The notes below the pieces were generated by a model that saw nothing but the letters and a program-made list of their open reading frames with translations, had not been told where the DNA came from and ran no database searches. Positions 32,739 to 45,207 of a stretch of DNA of 64,000 nucleotides are shown piece by piece; the first letter of the stretch is position 1; the number at the start of each line of letters is the position of its first letter. Made by a program: the position numbers and the translations under genes. Source of the stretch: Sistotremastrum niveocremeum HHB9708 (lineage: Eukaryota; Basidiomycota; Agaricomycetes; Sistotremastrales; Sistotremastraceae); contig KV419404.1 in assembly GCA_001630475.1 (NCBI GenBank), forward strand, positions 230,225 through 294,224, written 5' to 3'.

Positions 32739-32837
32739 TTCCGAGTTGAATTTCAAAGACAAAGCCTTCGTCGGCGTCGCACTTCGGCAATTGGGTTCGC
32801 GCTCAGGCTCGACCTCTGGTCTGCCGGCCCACACACC
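32739..32837. promoter_or_regulatory. Short divergent promoter, HGH1 / SPT20
   Basis: 99 bp between start codons. GC-rich, no TATA box seen. Any upstream Met on either strand would shrink it further. Confidence 0.4.
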
Positions 32838-35289
32838 ATGGACTACAATCAAACACGCTTCACGCAGCAATTCTTGAAGAAGTATCAGAAACAACCAGTC
32901 TCGTTCACAGTCCAGTTGTATCATGATTATTGGCTCTTGAATCAGGCCAAGTTCTTGTACAGCAACCAGGCCTCCGTATGCAGAACCACCGCTGGGAGTA
33001 CACAATGCTAATGCGACCTCTAGGCTATTTTGGAAGATATCAGAGCGTTAAGAGTTCCCGTGGATTTCTTGGAAATATTCGATGAAGCGAAAGTGCCATT
33101 CTATGAAGGTCTGAAGTGGCATCCGCTGGGAGAGCGCGGCCTTCATTGACTGATTTCTTCAGGCCGTCTCATTGTGGAGCTATTGGACTGGCGTTCACCG
33201 CACCGCGTCAAAGCTCTGGTTGAGAAACCAGAGTCGCATCGCGTTGTCCTCCATTCAAACGAGGAGACGTTGTGGGCCGACATCTGTCTCCTGAACAGCA
33301 AGCGCGAACGGAAGTTTACAGATCGCGAAGCTATTGAGATCGAGGCTGCAGTCATCGTACGGATACCTTCTTTATATAAAGCAGCACTTTGAGTCACTGA
33401 CGGACTACCCATAGAATGCCACCGCCCCGCCACTCTGCCTGGATCCAGATGTCAATCTTACTCGAATCGTGAACACGATTCTCAGAGCGTCTTCTCCTAC
33501 CATCCCAGCTTCACTTAAACGCAAGCAACTTGCTCTAGATCCTGAAGAGGACGAAACCGAGAGAGCGAAGCGAGCACGAATCATGCAATTCATGAACCCT
33601 CGTTATGGCAAACAGCAGCCTCCGCCTTCGTATGACTCAATGCGTTTACTGTTGTCATTGCTTACGCGTCGTTACAGCTATAAATTATTCCAATATTTCG
33701 GCCCCAAGAAGTACGAAATGGCCCAACATAATTCTCAGCCACCCATCGCTTCTCAACCTCAACCTCAGCCTCAGCCTCAAGCGCAACCTCCAAATCAAGT
33801 TTCACAGCAACCACAACCTCACCCGCCCCCGCAGTTTCAGGCCCCACAGGCCCCCACTCCTGTACCCGCGACCTCTCCCGTTAACCCGAGTGCAACGGCG
33901 CCGTCTGCCCTTCCCCAGCACAGCGCCGTCACAAATGTCGTCGCAGCTCATGCTACCCCCGCTGGTCGCTCTGCATCTGTTGCGACGTCGCCTGGGACGC
34001 CTCACATCGAGAGAGCTCCTAGTGTAGCCGCTAGTATACACAGCGTGGCGGATGAGACGAAAAAGAAAGGAAAGGCCGCTGGCAAGAAGAAACCGGAGGC
34101 CGACGCAGCGAGCCCAACTAGCGTCGCCCCAGCCAAAGCTAAGAAGAAGGGAAGTCTCTCTCCCGTCAAGACCAGCGCATCGCCTCAGATCCCAGCCACT
34201 ACTCTACTACGTGAACAAAGCGTCGCCTCTCCTGCCGGATCCGCTTCAGCCCCTACGCCCATCCGTCCTGCTAGTACAATGCCAGTTGAAGAGACGAAGA
34301 ATTTAGCAGGCACTCCTACACAACCTGCGAAAAATTTGGCACCTCCGGGCAATCCGGCGGTAACTACACAGGAAAACACAGTCAACAGAACGCAACAATT
34401 CCATCCTCAGCCTACCTCTGCACAAAACTTCCAGCCACCCGCGCTTGGTGCCCAGTTTCTGCATCCTCCGCCTGCTCCCAATGCCCGAAGGAAAATGCCC
34501 AACGGGATGCCGAATGGATATCCACCCAATGGAAACCAACCCATACCACAGCCGAACGGACAACCTTCACAACGGCCTATGGTTGGTCCTCCAGGGCAGC
34601 ATATGGCAAACATGTATCCCCCGATACACTTCCCTCAGATAAGGGGTGCACAAGCTGGACCGGGAAACATGATGGCTCGGTTCAACGGAACCCCTCTTCC
34701 AAACGGTACCCAGCTTAATCAACCGATCACCGGACAAGGGAGCTCGATGGTAAACAATCAGGCTCTTTCCAGAGCCAGTCCCCATCTAGCAAACCCAGCC
34801 ATCCTACGAAACGGTTCCCCAGCGAATGTCCAGTCGATCGCCAGACACGGCAGCCCTATGCTCGGCGCTCCACAGTCAGCTCAACTGAATCGCAGTCCAA
34901 TGCCAAATCAGCCTCAAATGACGGCTATGCAACAGCCAACGATGGAGCAGTTGAACCAAATGGCTCGTCAGCAACAGCAACACCATCGAATGATGATGAT
35001 GCAGGCCAACGGCGCAGCTGGGCAACCAAGACTCGCCATGCAGCAGCCCGATGGTACCAACGGGATGAACGGGATGATGAATGGTCCTGGTGTTCCTGGA
35101 CATCCTTACTTCTATGGAATGAACATGACTCCTGCCATGATGAATCAAGCTTGGATGAGACAGGCTGCTGCAAATGGTGTCCGCCCTAATCCTGCGCAGA
35201 TGCAACAGCAATTGGCAGCCGCTCAGAATCAACAAGCCCAGACCCAAGCAATGCGAAACGTCGCGGGGAAACGTGTTCCGGGAAGATAG
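32838..35289 (+). CDS. SPT20: SAGA complex subunit Spt20
   Basis: Structural subunit of the SAGA co-activator. Start MDYNQTRFTQQFLKKYQKQP. The Spt20 domain continues FYEGRLIVELLDWRSPHRVK, ETLWADICLLNSKRERKFTD and NATAPPLCLDPDVNLTRIVN, then KRKQLALDPEEDETERAKRA and IMQFMNPR. The remaining ~500 residues are low complexity: Pro/Gln/Ala-rich, a Lys-rich KKKGKAAGKKK patch, and Met/Asn/Gln repeats, ending NVAGKRVPGR. A 48-nt in-frame segment with GTATGA...TTACAG ends near 33633-33680 may be an intron or may be coding. Long disordered tails are common in this family. Confidence 0.88.
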
Positions 35290-35523
35290 CACTGGTATTT
35301 TCCCTTCTGTATTACATTGATTGTATTTATACTGCTCTTGTTTCGTGCTATTGGTCTCATCGCTTGTAATATTTCATGGAGATTTTGGATCCTATACACT
35401 TTGTTGATAAAGCTCTAACTATCGGCTATCTTAATCTCAGATCTCGTCGGACCTATCGGACATGCTTCAACAAAACTTTTGAAATCTAGGTGTGCCTGAC
35501 TTGAACTCCACATTACTGCAACG

Positions 35524-37671
35524 ATGAGCGCACCCATAGGTTTATTTTCGTGCATCACCTCCAGAATGATTAGTGTTGACTCCGTCGTCTAGCTTTGCTC
35601 TCTGTCTACGACAAGACTAATTTGCTTGATTTGGCTAATGGACTCAAAGGGCAAGGCTTCCGACTGATTGGATCTGGAGGAACGGCGAAGATGATTAGAC
35701 AGGCAGGTATCAAGATCGAGTAAGCAACAGATTGCAAGTTATATTGCAGATCAATATTGATCGATGTCAGAGATGTGGCCGACGTCACAAAAGCTCCTGA
35801 AATGCTTGGAGGTCGCGTCAAAACTCTACACCCTGTTGTACACGGAGGTGATTATTCTTCAAATCGCACACAGTAATTCCCCCTCACCATGTGCACACAT
35901 TCCCTAGGCATCTTGGCCCGAGATATCTCATCAGACCAGGCGGATCTCTTGCAACACTCGATTGACCCCATTTCAGTCGTTGTCTGCAACCTCTATCCCT
36001 TCGAAGCGACCATTGCCAAGCCAGATTGTACGATTGCAGATGCTGTAGAAGAGATCGACATCGGTGGCGTCACCCTGCTACGCGCGGCAGCCAAGAACCA
36101 TGCTCGTGTTTCGATTTTATCAGATCCCGCCGATTATAGCAAGTTTTTGGACGCTCTGAAAGCTGGGAATGGAAAGGTCGACGAAAAGCTGCGAAACACC
36201 CTTGCCTTGAAGGCCTTTGAGATGACATCGAATTACGATGAAGCGATCAGCGACTACTTCCGACAACAATATTCCAGTGCCGACAGCACAGAGGACGCAC
36301 AGCGCATTGCTCTTCGGTATGGAGCGAATCCTCATCAAAAACCCGCCCAGGCATTCGTGACTCACGGCACCTTACCTTTTAAGGGTATGCATTTTCTTCG
36401 ATTTGACTCTTCACACCTTATCAGTCGATCCAGTTTTGTCGGGGTCACCCGGATATATCAACTTACTCGATGCCCTCAACTCCTATGCACTTGTATCAGA
36501 ACTTCAAGAGGCTCTCAACCTTCCGGCAGCGGCTTCTTTCAAGCATGTTTCGCCGGCTGGAGCAGCCGTTGGAGTAGACCTCGATGAGATTGAGAAGAAA
36601 GTCTATGGTGTCGATGATCTGAAGGAGTCCTTGACGCCCCTTGCCTCTGCCTACGCACGCGCACGTGGTGAGTATAGCTCAGGAGCCACTTTTCTGCGGA
36701 AACTCAATCGTGTACAGGGGCCGATCGCATGTCATCTTTCGGTGACTTCATCGCCTTGTCCGGGGAGTGCGACGTTGCAACAGCGAAAATCATCTCACGA
36801 GAGGTATCGGACGGCGTTATTGCTCCAGGGTACAAGCCCGAGGCTCTCGAAATTCTGAAGAAAAAGAAGGCAGGAAAATACTGCATCCTTCAGGTTCATA
36901 CCGCTGTTTATCTGTCTATAACGATTCTCACAAGTGTGTAGATGGATCCTACCTACGTCCCTTCCACCATCGAGACCCGTCAAGTTTACGGCATCTCATT
37001 ACAGCAAAAGCGCAACGACGCCAAAATCAATCCGTCTGTGTTCACCAACGTTGTGAGCAAAAACAAAAACGTGCGCGAATTCTTGACTCTGTGGAACGTC
37101 TTGACTAAAGCCTACCAAGATAACGCCCACCGGGATGGTCGATTTGATCGTCGCAACCTTAGCACTCAAATACACTCAGTCGAATAGCGTTGCGTACGCT
37201 ACTCGGGGAGCCATTGTGGGAATCGGCGCAGGGCAGCAGTCGCGAATCCATTGCACACGACTGGCTGGCACCAAAACCGACATATGGTGGCTCAGACATC
37301 ACCCAAGAGTGCTGAATCTCCCATTCAAATCAGGCATCAAGAGAGCGGAGAAAGCCAATGCTATCGACCTCTTTGTGACTGGGGAGCCCTTGGAAGGGTT
37401 GGAGAAGGAACAGTGGGAATCTATGTTTACGACCGTTCCTGAACCTCTTTCACAAGAAGAGAAGGTTGCTCATGCAGCCTTGCTCAAAAATGTGGCGTGT
37501 TCTAGTGACGCGTTCTTCCCGTTCCCCGATAACGTCCATCGTGCAAAGAAAAGCGGAACACAATTTTTGGCTGCCGCTTCAGGAAGTGTAATGGATGCTG
37601 AATGTATCAAAGCAGCGGATGAACATCAAATAGTCTTCGTTCACACTAATCTTCGTCTTTTCCATCATTAA
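35524..37671 (+). CDS. ADE16: Bifunctional AICAR transformylase / IMP cyclohydrolase
   Basis: Carries out the last two steps of de novo purine synthesis. Start [20 protein letters not shown]; then [17 protein letters not shown] and [19 protein letters not shown] (cyclohydrolase/MGS-like domain), [11 protein letters not shown] and [17 protein letters not shown]. The transformylase part has [15 protein letters not shown], the catalytic Lys-His in [50 protein letters not shown] and [11 protein letters not shown] short intron near 37071-37110 joins [19 protein letters not shown]. About 600 residues, intact. It lies tandem to SPT20, with 234 bp between. Confidence 0.93.
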
Positions 37672-37711
37672 TGTCTAGAACAGTAATTTGTGTATGAATG
37701 TATCAGATGGC

Positions 37712-38774
37712 TCAAGCCTGTCTTTTTCCTCTCTGCCGTTGGATAGTCTCACCCCAAGACTTGACCTCTGGATGCACAATCAGTGGCAGACTGTGATCGA
37801 AGAACGTCTGTAGATTTTTGTGGTGCGCGGTCTCATACTCATCGGCTAAAGGAGGAAGTTCGGTATGGTGTAAGATTTAAGATGTCCTTACTGACCTTGG
37901 CAAGCCATTTCGAAGCGATCAAGGTCTAGAAATGATGAAAGGGGCCTTTAGACCAAAACTGTGAACGCACCTTTGACAAACTTGGCCTCGGGTGACAGTC
38001 TTTCTTCGTATTCCTATCGAACACGAGTCAAATATGAGCACAGAAGGAGGACGTGATATTTCATACCTTCCACAAGGCATAGATGCGCTGAGCAGGAGCA
38101 CTAGAAACCCCTTAGCCCTTGGCTTGAAAGTTTGCTCATCAGTGAACGGGCTCACCTATCATGGAGCATCGTACGGCAAAGGTTTTCCATGGCTCCCTGT
38201 GGACCAGCATATAAGACTGGGGAAACCTGATACATGCTACCCTACAGCCTCTAGTCGATACTTTTCCTCTTTGGTGAAGCCTTCCTCGGGCGTGATATCT
38301 CCCACTTGGGCTTCAGCTAAGTCATGCACTAGACATAGCATAACGCATCTATACGCATAAGAATAAGTCAGAGGACAAAAACCGACTCGGATTAGACATA
38401 CTTGCTGATATCAAGGCTGGTGTCTTCACTGCACATGGCCAGCATGGCCATTCGATACATATGATCAGATATACTACCGGTGAATTAGCTGATAAACTCT
38501 TTGGGCCCAGTGAATGGATATACCTTTCCGCATTTGAGACCTATGACAGTTCAAAAAGATGCGTCTGAAGAATGAACATCACATGCAGAGTTATTAACCC
38601 ATCCAGTTCTCTTTTGCGTCTGCAAAGTACGTTAGCAAGAAATGCACCACGCACAGAGTGCACGATGACCTTCAAACGTTCTAGTATATGGAAAAATGCA
38701 AGTCTGTCCAGATCTTTGTCCCCTTGGCTCACGTACGCAAGAGGAAATGTTCGCGAAGTGGTTGCAGACGCCAT
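37712..38774 (-). CDS. HD-domain 5'-deoxynucleotidase (HDDC2/YGK1-like)
   Basis: Metal-dependent HD phosphohydrolase acting on deoxynucleoside 5'-monophosphates in this family. Spliced exons give [19 protein letters not shown], then a 17-nt exon (38524-38540) leading into [27 protein letters not shown], and the metal-binding [20 protein letters not shown]. After that come [49 protein letters not shown] and the end [13 protein letters not shown]. The His/His-Asp ligands are present. Many very short exons and introns make the exact model tentative around 38150-38560. It converges with ADE16 (40 bp between stops) and diverges from BFR2. Confidence 0.83.
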
Positions 38775-38863
38775 GGGTCACGGTCGGCAGATAAAATAGT
38801 TGCCGGACACGCTCTTTCTAGGCTCAGTCGGCTGACTAAGCAAGTTTTTTTCTGAAAACACCA
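38775..38863. promoter_or_regulatory. Short divergent promoter HDDC2-like / BFR2 with a TGACTAA element
   Basis: 89 bp between start codons. Contains GGCTGACTAAGC, which on the other strand is TTAGTCA, a bZIP (Yap1/AP-1-like) core. Functional use is only inferred. Confidence 0.35.
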
Positions 38864-40692
38864 ATGTCAAGTAAGTTTCTCACAGCTCTGTTCCGGAATG
38901 AAGACTCATTGTTTCTAGAACCTAGCTTGTTACAACAGATTGCAGAACTCGAGAACAGTGCGCCTGCGGGTGAGCTTGATCGATCGTCATTTCTCAGCTT
39001 GCTGACCCGTTATTGCAGAAGCAGATCCCGAAAACTCGTACGGCGTTGCCGAGCGTGTCGGACGAGATGGAGGCGAGGGAGAACAAAATGTAGGAAGAGA
39101 ACATTATGTGGAAGTAGAGTGCGTCACCAATTCTGTTGTAAATGGAGTACCGTACTTACCCGCCCAAAGTACTTCGACTCTTCGCAAAGGTTTGGACATA
39201 GTCTCAGATCCCAAGTATGAAGGTGTACGTGTTTCCAGGAAAGACATTATGGAGGACCATGGCGATGAATCTGGTGATGGTGCCCAAGACGAGGAGGACG
39301 AGGACGAAGTGCCCACTTCATCGGACGAAGAGGAGCCGGAAGAAGAAATCGCGCAACATGAAGACGAGGAAGCAGATAGTGGCGCAGACAACATTACGAA
39401 GGTCCAATTCTCCACTTCAACAGAAGAAAATGGCAGGGTCGGGCCTGTTCGCCTATCATCGACTGCAGAGAATATCGCAACACCTACAGCTTCTGGAAGA
39501 GAGCCCGATATCGTCAAAGGAAAAGCGATATCTCGTCAACTAGTGAGAAAATCCTCATTACACTTTGTTTCACGCTCTCATAACTTGAAACAGACCATCT
39601 GGAATAGCTTACTCGATGCACGCATCAAAATACAGAAAGCTATTTCGCTATGCAACACTTTACCCGAGGTTAGCACATCTGTTTACACGAAATAAAATGA
39701 TACTCATGTCTCTTAGCCATCTGAATTAGACACCCACCTGTCTCGGACAGAAGCCCAAGACCCTCTCCGACGTCTGCTTGACGAAACTCTCCTTCTGTCC
39801 GAAGACCTTTTTGACCTCCAAGAAAGGGTTCTCAATTCCAACGAATCGATTGAGCTGCCCCCTCGAAAGCGACGACGACTCGACACAGACGACTCTAATC
39901 CGGATTGGGAGGAGATACTAACAGAATCAATGCAGGACTGGACTGCTTTGGAAGTCTGGTAGGTCGTCGACCATTCGCTGGTGTATTTAATCTAACTAAA
40001 TGTTACAGCTCACATCCTCACCTCATCCGTACTCTTCATAAATGGTCGACGAAAGTCAATTCAGTGGCCCCGTCTGCCTTATTGCCCTCCTCTCGCAATG
40101 CTTTCCGTTCCAATGCTTCAACCCAATTACGAGGCGTGGCAGAATTGGTGGAAGAAGTGTTACGGGATGATAGAACAGTCGCTAAATCACGGGTACCACG
40201 GGGAGAGGTTCGAAGGATCGGACATGCCGAAGATCCCTTAGATCCCGGGTCTGTAGAACTGGACGGTTTCTTCGAGGATGGCGACTTCTATCAACAGATG
40301 CTTAGAGATGTCATTGACAGCAAAGGCGGATTGTCAGGTAATTTAAAAAGATTATCCTTCGTATGGCGTAGATCTCATACCTTCATAGGGGGCTCTACGG
40401 ACATTAACGATAGGCCAAAGAAGATCAAGAAGAAGGTGGACACAAAGGCTAGTAAAGGTCGAAAACTACGGTTCGTGTCCAATGAGAGGCTCAATTTGGA
40501 ACTAATATCATGACTAGATACGACGTTCACGAAAAGTTACAACACTTCATGGTCCCCGTCCCAAATGCCACTGGTTGGCACGATGAGCAGATTGATGAGT
40601 TGTTCTCGTCACTGCTAGGGCGCACCGAGGAGGCTGTCAGCAAGGCAGATGGTCTGAATCCACTGAAAGATGGCTTCCGGCTTTTCGGATAG
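38864..40692 (+). CDS. BFR2: Bfr2/AATF (TRAUB domain) ribosome-biogenesis factor
   Basis: Nucleolar factor for small-subunit pre-rRNA processing. The first exon is only 7 nt of coding sequence (MS plus one base), joined by intron 38871-38918 to give [19 protein letters not shown]. Then [17 protein letters not shown], a long acidic Glu/Asp tract, [20 protein letters not shown] and [20 protein letters not shown]. Next are [17 protein letters not shown] and [16 protein letters not shown]. The TRAUB C-terminus reads [20 protein letters not shown] and [11 protein letters not shown]. Introns are mostly ~50 nt. All joins hold frame. Confidence 0.9.
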
Positions 40693-40847
40693 TTGATGAT
40701 ATGCATGTAGAAGTGACCCAGACTGTCTGTTTTGAGAGCTTCGTTACTAATACGATACAATTGTTCGGGTATCATCAGATGGAAAGGAAGACAGATAATA
40801 CATAGATGGATGTAAATTTAAGAAAGTGGGGGAAAGCAAAGAAACCG

Positions 40848-41946
40848 TCAGCAAATGATACAACCTGAACTGCCTGAAGATGACCCTGCACCCTTGGCCC
40901 CGCGAGAGCTGATAGCCACGCGAGCGGACTCATAGAAAACTTCGTTGACTCCCCTATTATGTTTCGCACTGCATTCTGTAAAACACAGCATGCTGTTAGG
41001 ATACTCGGGCGAGAGTGAAATGGTAACAGTCGCGCACCGAGGTAGCGAGACGCTCGTATTCGTCGTGCTACTGCCAGCCCTTCTTCATACTGAACCGTTG
41101 TTTTGCCGTAGCGTGCTAATCGATCTCGCACATTGCGATCGTCTCGAAGGTCGCATTTTAGCGCTATATTCATTCTGTCAATGGGCATCCTGAAGCGGAA
41201 TGATGGTGCACCCACCGACAAGAACTAACTAGAGGAGTGATGAGATCACGCGAAGCTGCTCTGGAACGACTATGAGCTCACTTTGACGCCTGGACAATGC
41301 TCTACAATTTCATCAATCCACTACGAAGACTCGGTCAGTTCCTGTCTCCCTAGGCATTGAGATGAACTTGCCCACTTTCGTCTCAATATTTTCTAGTGAT
41401 GTGGGGTTGTCGACCTGATATATGATATTTAGTGCTCATGCTCAGCGTGTTGATTGAAAGGCGTACTGAGAAGCAAAGCATGACGACGTGAGTTTCGGCA
41501 TAAGAGAGCGAGCGCAGTCGATCGAAGTCTTCTTGGCCTGGCAAAACGTCCAGTGTATGGGCAACAAAACAAGGCTGAGTTATTGAAGCGACGGACCAGC
41601 AGTATCCCAAAGACTAAGCTCAACCAGTTGTCCATCAATCGTCAAGTCTTGAACGTAGTTCTCGAAGACTGTAGGTTCGCTGCCATCGGCTTGCGTTGAG
41701 TGAAAGGGATGCGGGATTTCTGAGCCACAGGCTCACTATACTTGTGTGAAGAACCCCCGGGTGAAGACGTTCAGTAACGAGGTCTTCCCACAAGCACCGT
41801 CTCCGCACACGACTGCCTTGCGTTGCAACTTGAAGGGAGCTGTGCCTTAGATGAGTTCCGAGTGACAGTTCGAAAGGACGCACAGGTCGCCCACGCACGA
41901 AAGCGGGGCCAGTCTCTGCCGTCGACGACGAAAAACAGAAGGGCAT
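40848..41946 (-). CDS. RHO3: Rho-family GTPase, Rho3-like
   Basis: Small GTPase of polarised growth and exocytosis. Start [14 protein letters not shown]-loop [17 protein letters not shown], effector region [18 protein letters not shown], switch [22 protein letters not shown], then [20 protein letters not shown]. The specificity loop is [20 protein letters not shown] and the SAK-like loop is ECSAKHNRG. The end CIIC is a CaaX prenylation box. [10 protein letters not shown]-type switch II wording and ENYV favour Rho3 over Rho1. The exon boundary between CPGVK and ALKCDL near 41175-41280 is not settled: no perfectly phased acceptor was found. Confidence 0.85.
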
Positions 41947-42211
41947 TGCGTTGGGTAGAGTGAAAGGTGAGAGCAAGTGCTTTTGGGCGAACTTCTCCGG
42001 ACGAGTACAGAAATTGCCGACGCGGTGTACACGTTCCTATTCCGGTCCCGATAACATAGCTTTTTGTATACGAACATCAATAAAACTCTATTCTCTATGA
42101 AAGCAAAAAATGCGACGGGAAATGACAGCATCTATGACTAGCAATGACTACGATAGCATGGTAACATCTTCTATAGGTCTAGCGATTATAAAGCAAATCT
42201 AGATCGGTTAG

Positions 42212-45207
42212 CTACAAAACTTGGTCAGTAAAATGTCGAACACCATCAAAGTTGAGGGCTAACCAAGCAGGAACTGTTAAAGGGATCTTCACGGTCGTCT
42301 AGAAACAGGGTAAGAGGGTCTCTGATAAGACACATCCTCGCACTCACGGCTAAGCCCTACACAAATAAAGATTAAACATTTATCAAAGGGTTATCGATCA
42401 AGCTTACCGAAAGACTCGTTTCTTTATATTTCACGCTCATATCCGTCGCGGTCAATCTCATTGCCTCGATAGCTTCGTCTAATGTGACCCTGTAGATCCC
42501 GTCAGACGCCATGGCAAGCTGCCCGGCGGTGACCGCTTTTACGGCTAATTAACCGAGTTAAACTTCATGGACCAAGGGTAGTGGTTTCTGGATGCTGACC
42601 TCCGAGACTGTTCCGCTCCTGGTTGTGTTGTTAGACTTGCTAACATCAATTTGGCGATGACTCACAATACATGGCACTTGCACTAGACCATCAATAGGAT
42701 CACAAGTCAAGCCTAAATTGTGTTCAATGGCAATCTCTGCAGCCTTCAAGGGGATCAGGATACAGAGTGGGGTCCTCGTATCGAATCGATCATACCTGAA
42801 GCACGATCTCTGGAGAAGCTGGGATCGGTGTTAGTACAAGTCACGGTACAGCAGATAGCTTCAGACACACCTCCCATGCAGGCAGCATACCCGGCCGCTG
42901 CCATAGAGCACGCAACTAAAGCAAGGTCAAACACCCGCTTATGACACTAAGATGTCTCAATGCATACCTCCGACTTCAGCTTGGCATCCTATGAGAGTAT
43001 TCGCAGAGTGCAAGAAACAAAACTGAACAAATACATACCCCCTTCTGCAGCTGAAATAGTGGCGCCTCGCTTAAATAACATCCCGATCGCCTGAGTGTTT
43101 CGTGAAGGCTATTTCGACAGATGCTGTAGTCGAAGCTTACCGAAGCTGTGAGTAAGAAAGTAACAACGGACTTCTCCGGGTCATCACTGATGAACTGTAA
43201 CCCATTGTCGATAAATTGAGAATTCCAGTCCATAAAGCACCCACTTCAACGATATATTTCAAGACTGCCGGGATGATACCAGCCGCTCCGTTGGTAGGAC
43301 TTGTAACTATTCTGCCGCCACTGGCATTAACTTCGTTGACAGCAATTGCGTAGCATGACAAGAAATCCATCGCGGGGAAGACGGTCTTGCGCTGTTAACT
43401 CCCAGTTATCTTTCAACCTATCACGTGGAGGCAAAATGACCACAAACCGGTGGCATGGGGAGGATAGCATGATCTAAAGCTCCAATCACACGTGCAGGTC
43501 TGGCACCGGATGCAATGCTCCGACCTCCACTGAAGGATGAGTCATCGTCGACGTCTTCCTTCCTGGCTTCCTCGTGTTGGGAGCCAGGAGGTCCCTCGAT
43601 GGACCCACTAATGGTGTCACCGGACGTGATCAGCGAAGGTCCGGAACTTGAAATACCCGGATAAAACCTGTTGTTCCTCAGCATAGCGTACTGAGGGGTA
43701 CGCGATCGCCGTTACTTACCCTCGCATCAGTCGACGGTAGAGGGCAGGTGCTCTTCGACGCAGTCCTAACCGGCCTGGCAGGGTTCTTTCGGCTGTCGTC
43801 ACTCCGGTTCGAATGCATTCGTCCATGACACGCCATATCGTCATGATCTACAGCAGGAAATGATACAAAAACAAAAATAACAGGGATTCCATTTTGCATA
43901 CCTTTTCACGAATCTGCCGGTCCGTCATGTGGAAATGTTTTTCATTGTCATACACAAGCTGTGCAATGGTCATCTAAGTTTTTTTGTCGAGTCAGAATTT
44001 TCCGTGTTTAGCTGAATGGTATATGCGTACATTGTGCTTGCGGGTGAGGTGCAATAGGCTGTCCCCGGAATGAAACAAGAAGGGGGGCATATTCGGGTCT
44101 TGAGCAGGTACTTTGAAGTCGGTGCCATCATCGTCCTTCGGACTGCCGATTGAATGATCAGGTTCGGAAAGGCTGTGAGATTGGGCCAATCGAGCAGGAT
44201 CAATCTTCTTCTTGTCAACACCTTTGTAGAACAGATTCTCGTCGACTGCATGGATCAACTCAATGATCCTCTAATGGTTTGATAGTGAGAGCGTACTCTT
44301 GGTTTTGTCGTTTACCACAAATCCTCCTCCTACGCTAGTCGTATGCGGTTGTCAGTAGAGTGATTGAGATTTAGAAGCTGAAGCAGACCTGAAGTATTCA
44401 TTGGTGGCAAGCAATTCGCCTTCACTTCCGAAACACGAAAACCTCATACCATTAGGGCTGTAAACATAGCATTAATATAATTCCAGCGTGAGATGAGGCG
44501 GTTTATTGACTGTGTCTTAAGAACCTGGTCCCATCGCCAGATCATATCGCGGTCCATGTCATAATGGACGTGATGAGTGCCGTTCAGCACCAAGGACTTG
44601 TTGGACAGAATTGCTTCATAACGGGAGGGGATTGTGCCGGTAGATATCGTTTCGGGGTCTGAGCCTTCTAGGCCAAGAAGGATGGCTTGCGGTGTGTGAT
44701 GTCTACGGAACTTATGAAAGGGACGTAGACATTGAGTGGCACATACCCTTTCCCTGCAGCAGATTCGACACATTATTGCAAGCACATTCACAATGAGACG
44801 AACCTGTTGCTGCCAAGGAGCCGTATCTGCCATCCGGACCCGAAATAAGCACTCCTAGCTCTGCAACTACACCCAAAAGGTCCCACAACTGTGACTCACA
44901 ATGTGATCTTGATCGTGTGCACTTTCTCCAATAACCCCAGCTCCTCCAAATCCGTAACGAAAATCTTTCCAGCACGCATAGGTCCAACAGTATGCGAGCT
45001 AGATGGTCCAACTCCAACGGAAAAGAGATCGAACGTTGAAATGACGGCATGTTCTGCCCTGTTCAACGTCGCGCTGTTGTCTGGCTCCTCGTCGTGTGGG
45101 ACAGCCGACGCGAGATATGACAGTCTGGCCACAGGAGGCTGATATGGGCGACGAAGGGTCGTTCGGGGTATCCTAAACCGCGTCGATCGACGTAGGAGCG
45201 AGGTCAT
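42212..45207 (-). CDS. L-serine dehydratase, Fe-S dependent, single chain
   Basis: Deaminates L-serine to pyruvate. Unlike the PLP enzyme CHA1, this is the SdaA/SdaB-fused [4Fe-4S] type. Start ATG 45207; [20 protein letters not shown] is a mitochondrial-like presequence. The beta part has [20 protein letters not shown] and [20 protein letters not shown]. The alpha part has [40 protein letters not shown] and [16 protein letters not shown], with the cluster cysteines present. Introns are numerous. Tiny exons occur: 23 nt (encoding ASPEIVLQ) and 9 nt (42348-42356, Gly-Leu-Ala), the latter joining YKETSLS-GLA-TTVKIPL. The tail [20 protein letters not shown] runs beyond the usual C-terminus. Confidence 0.88.
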
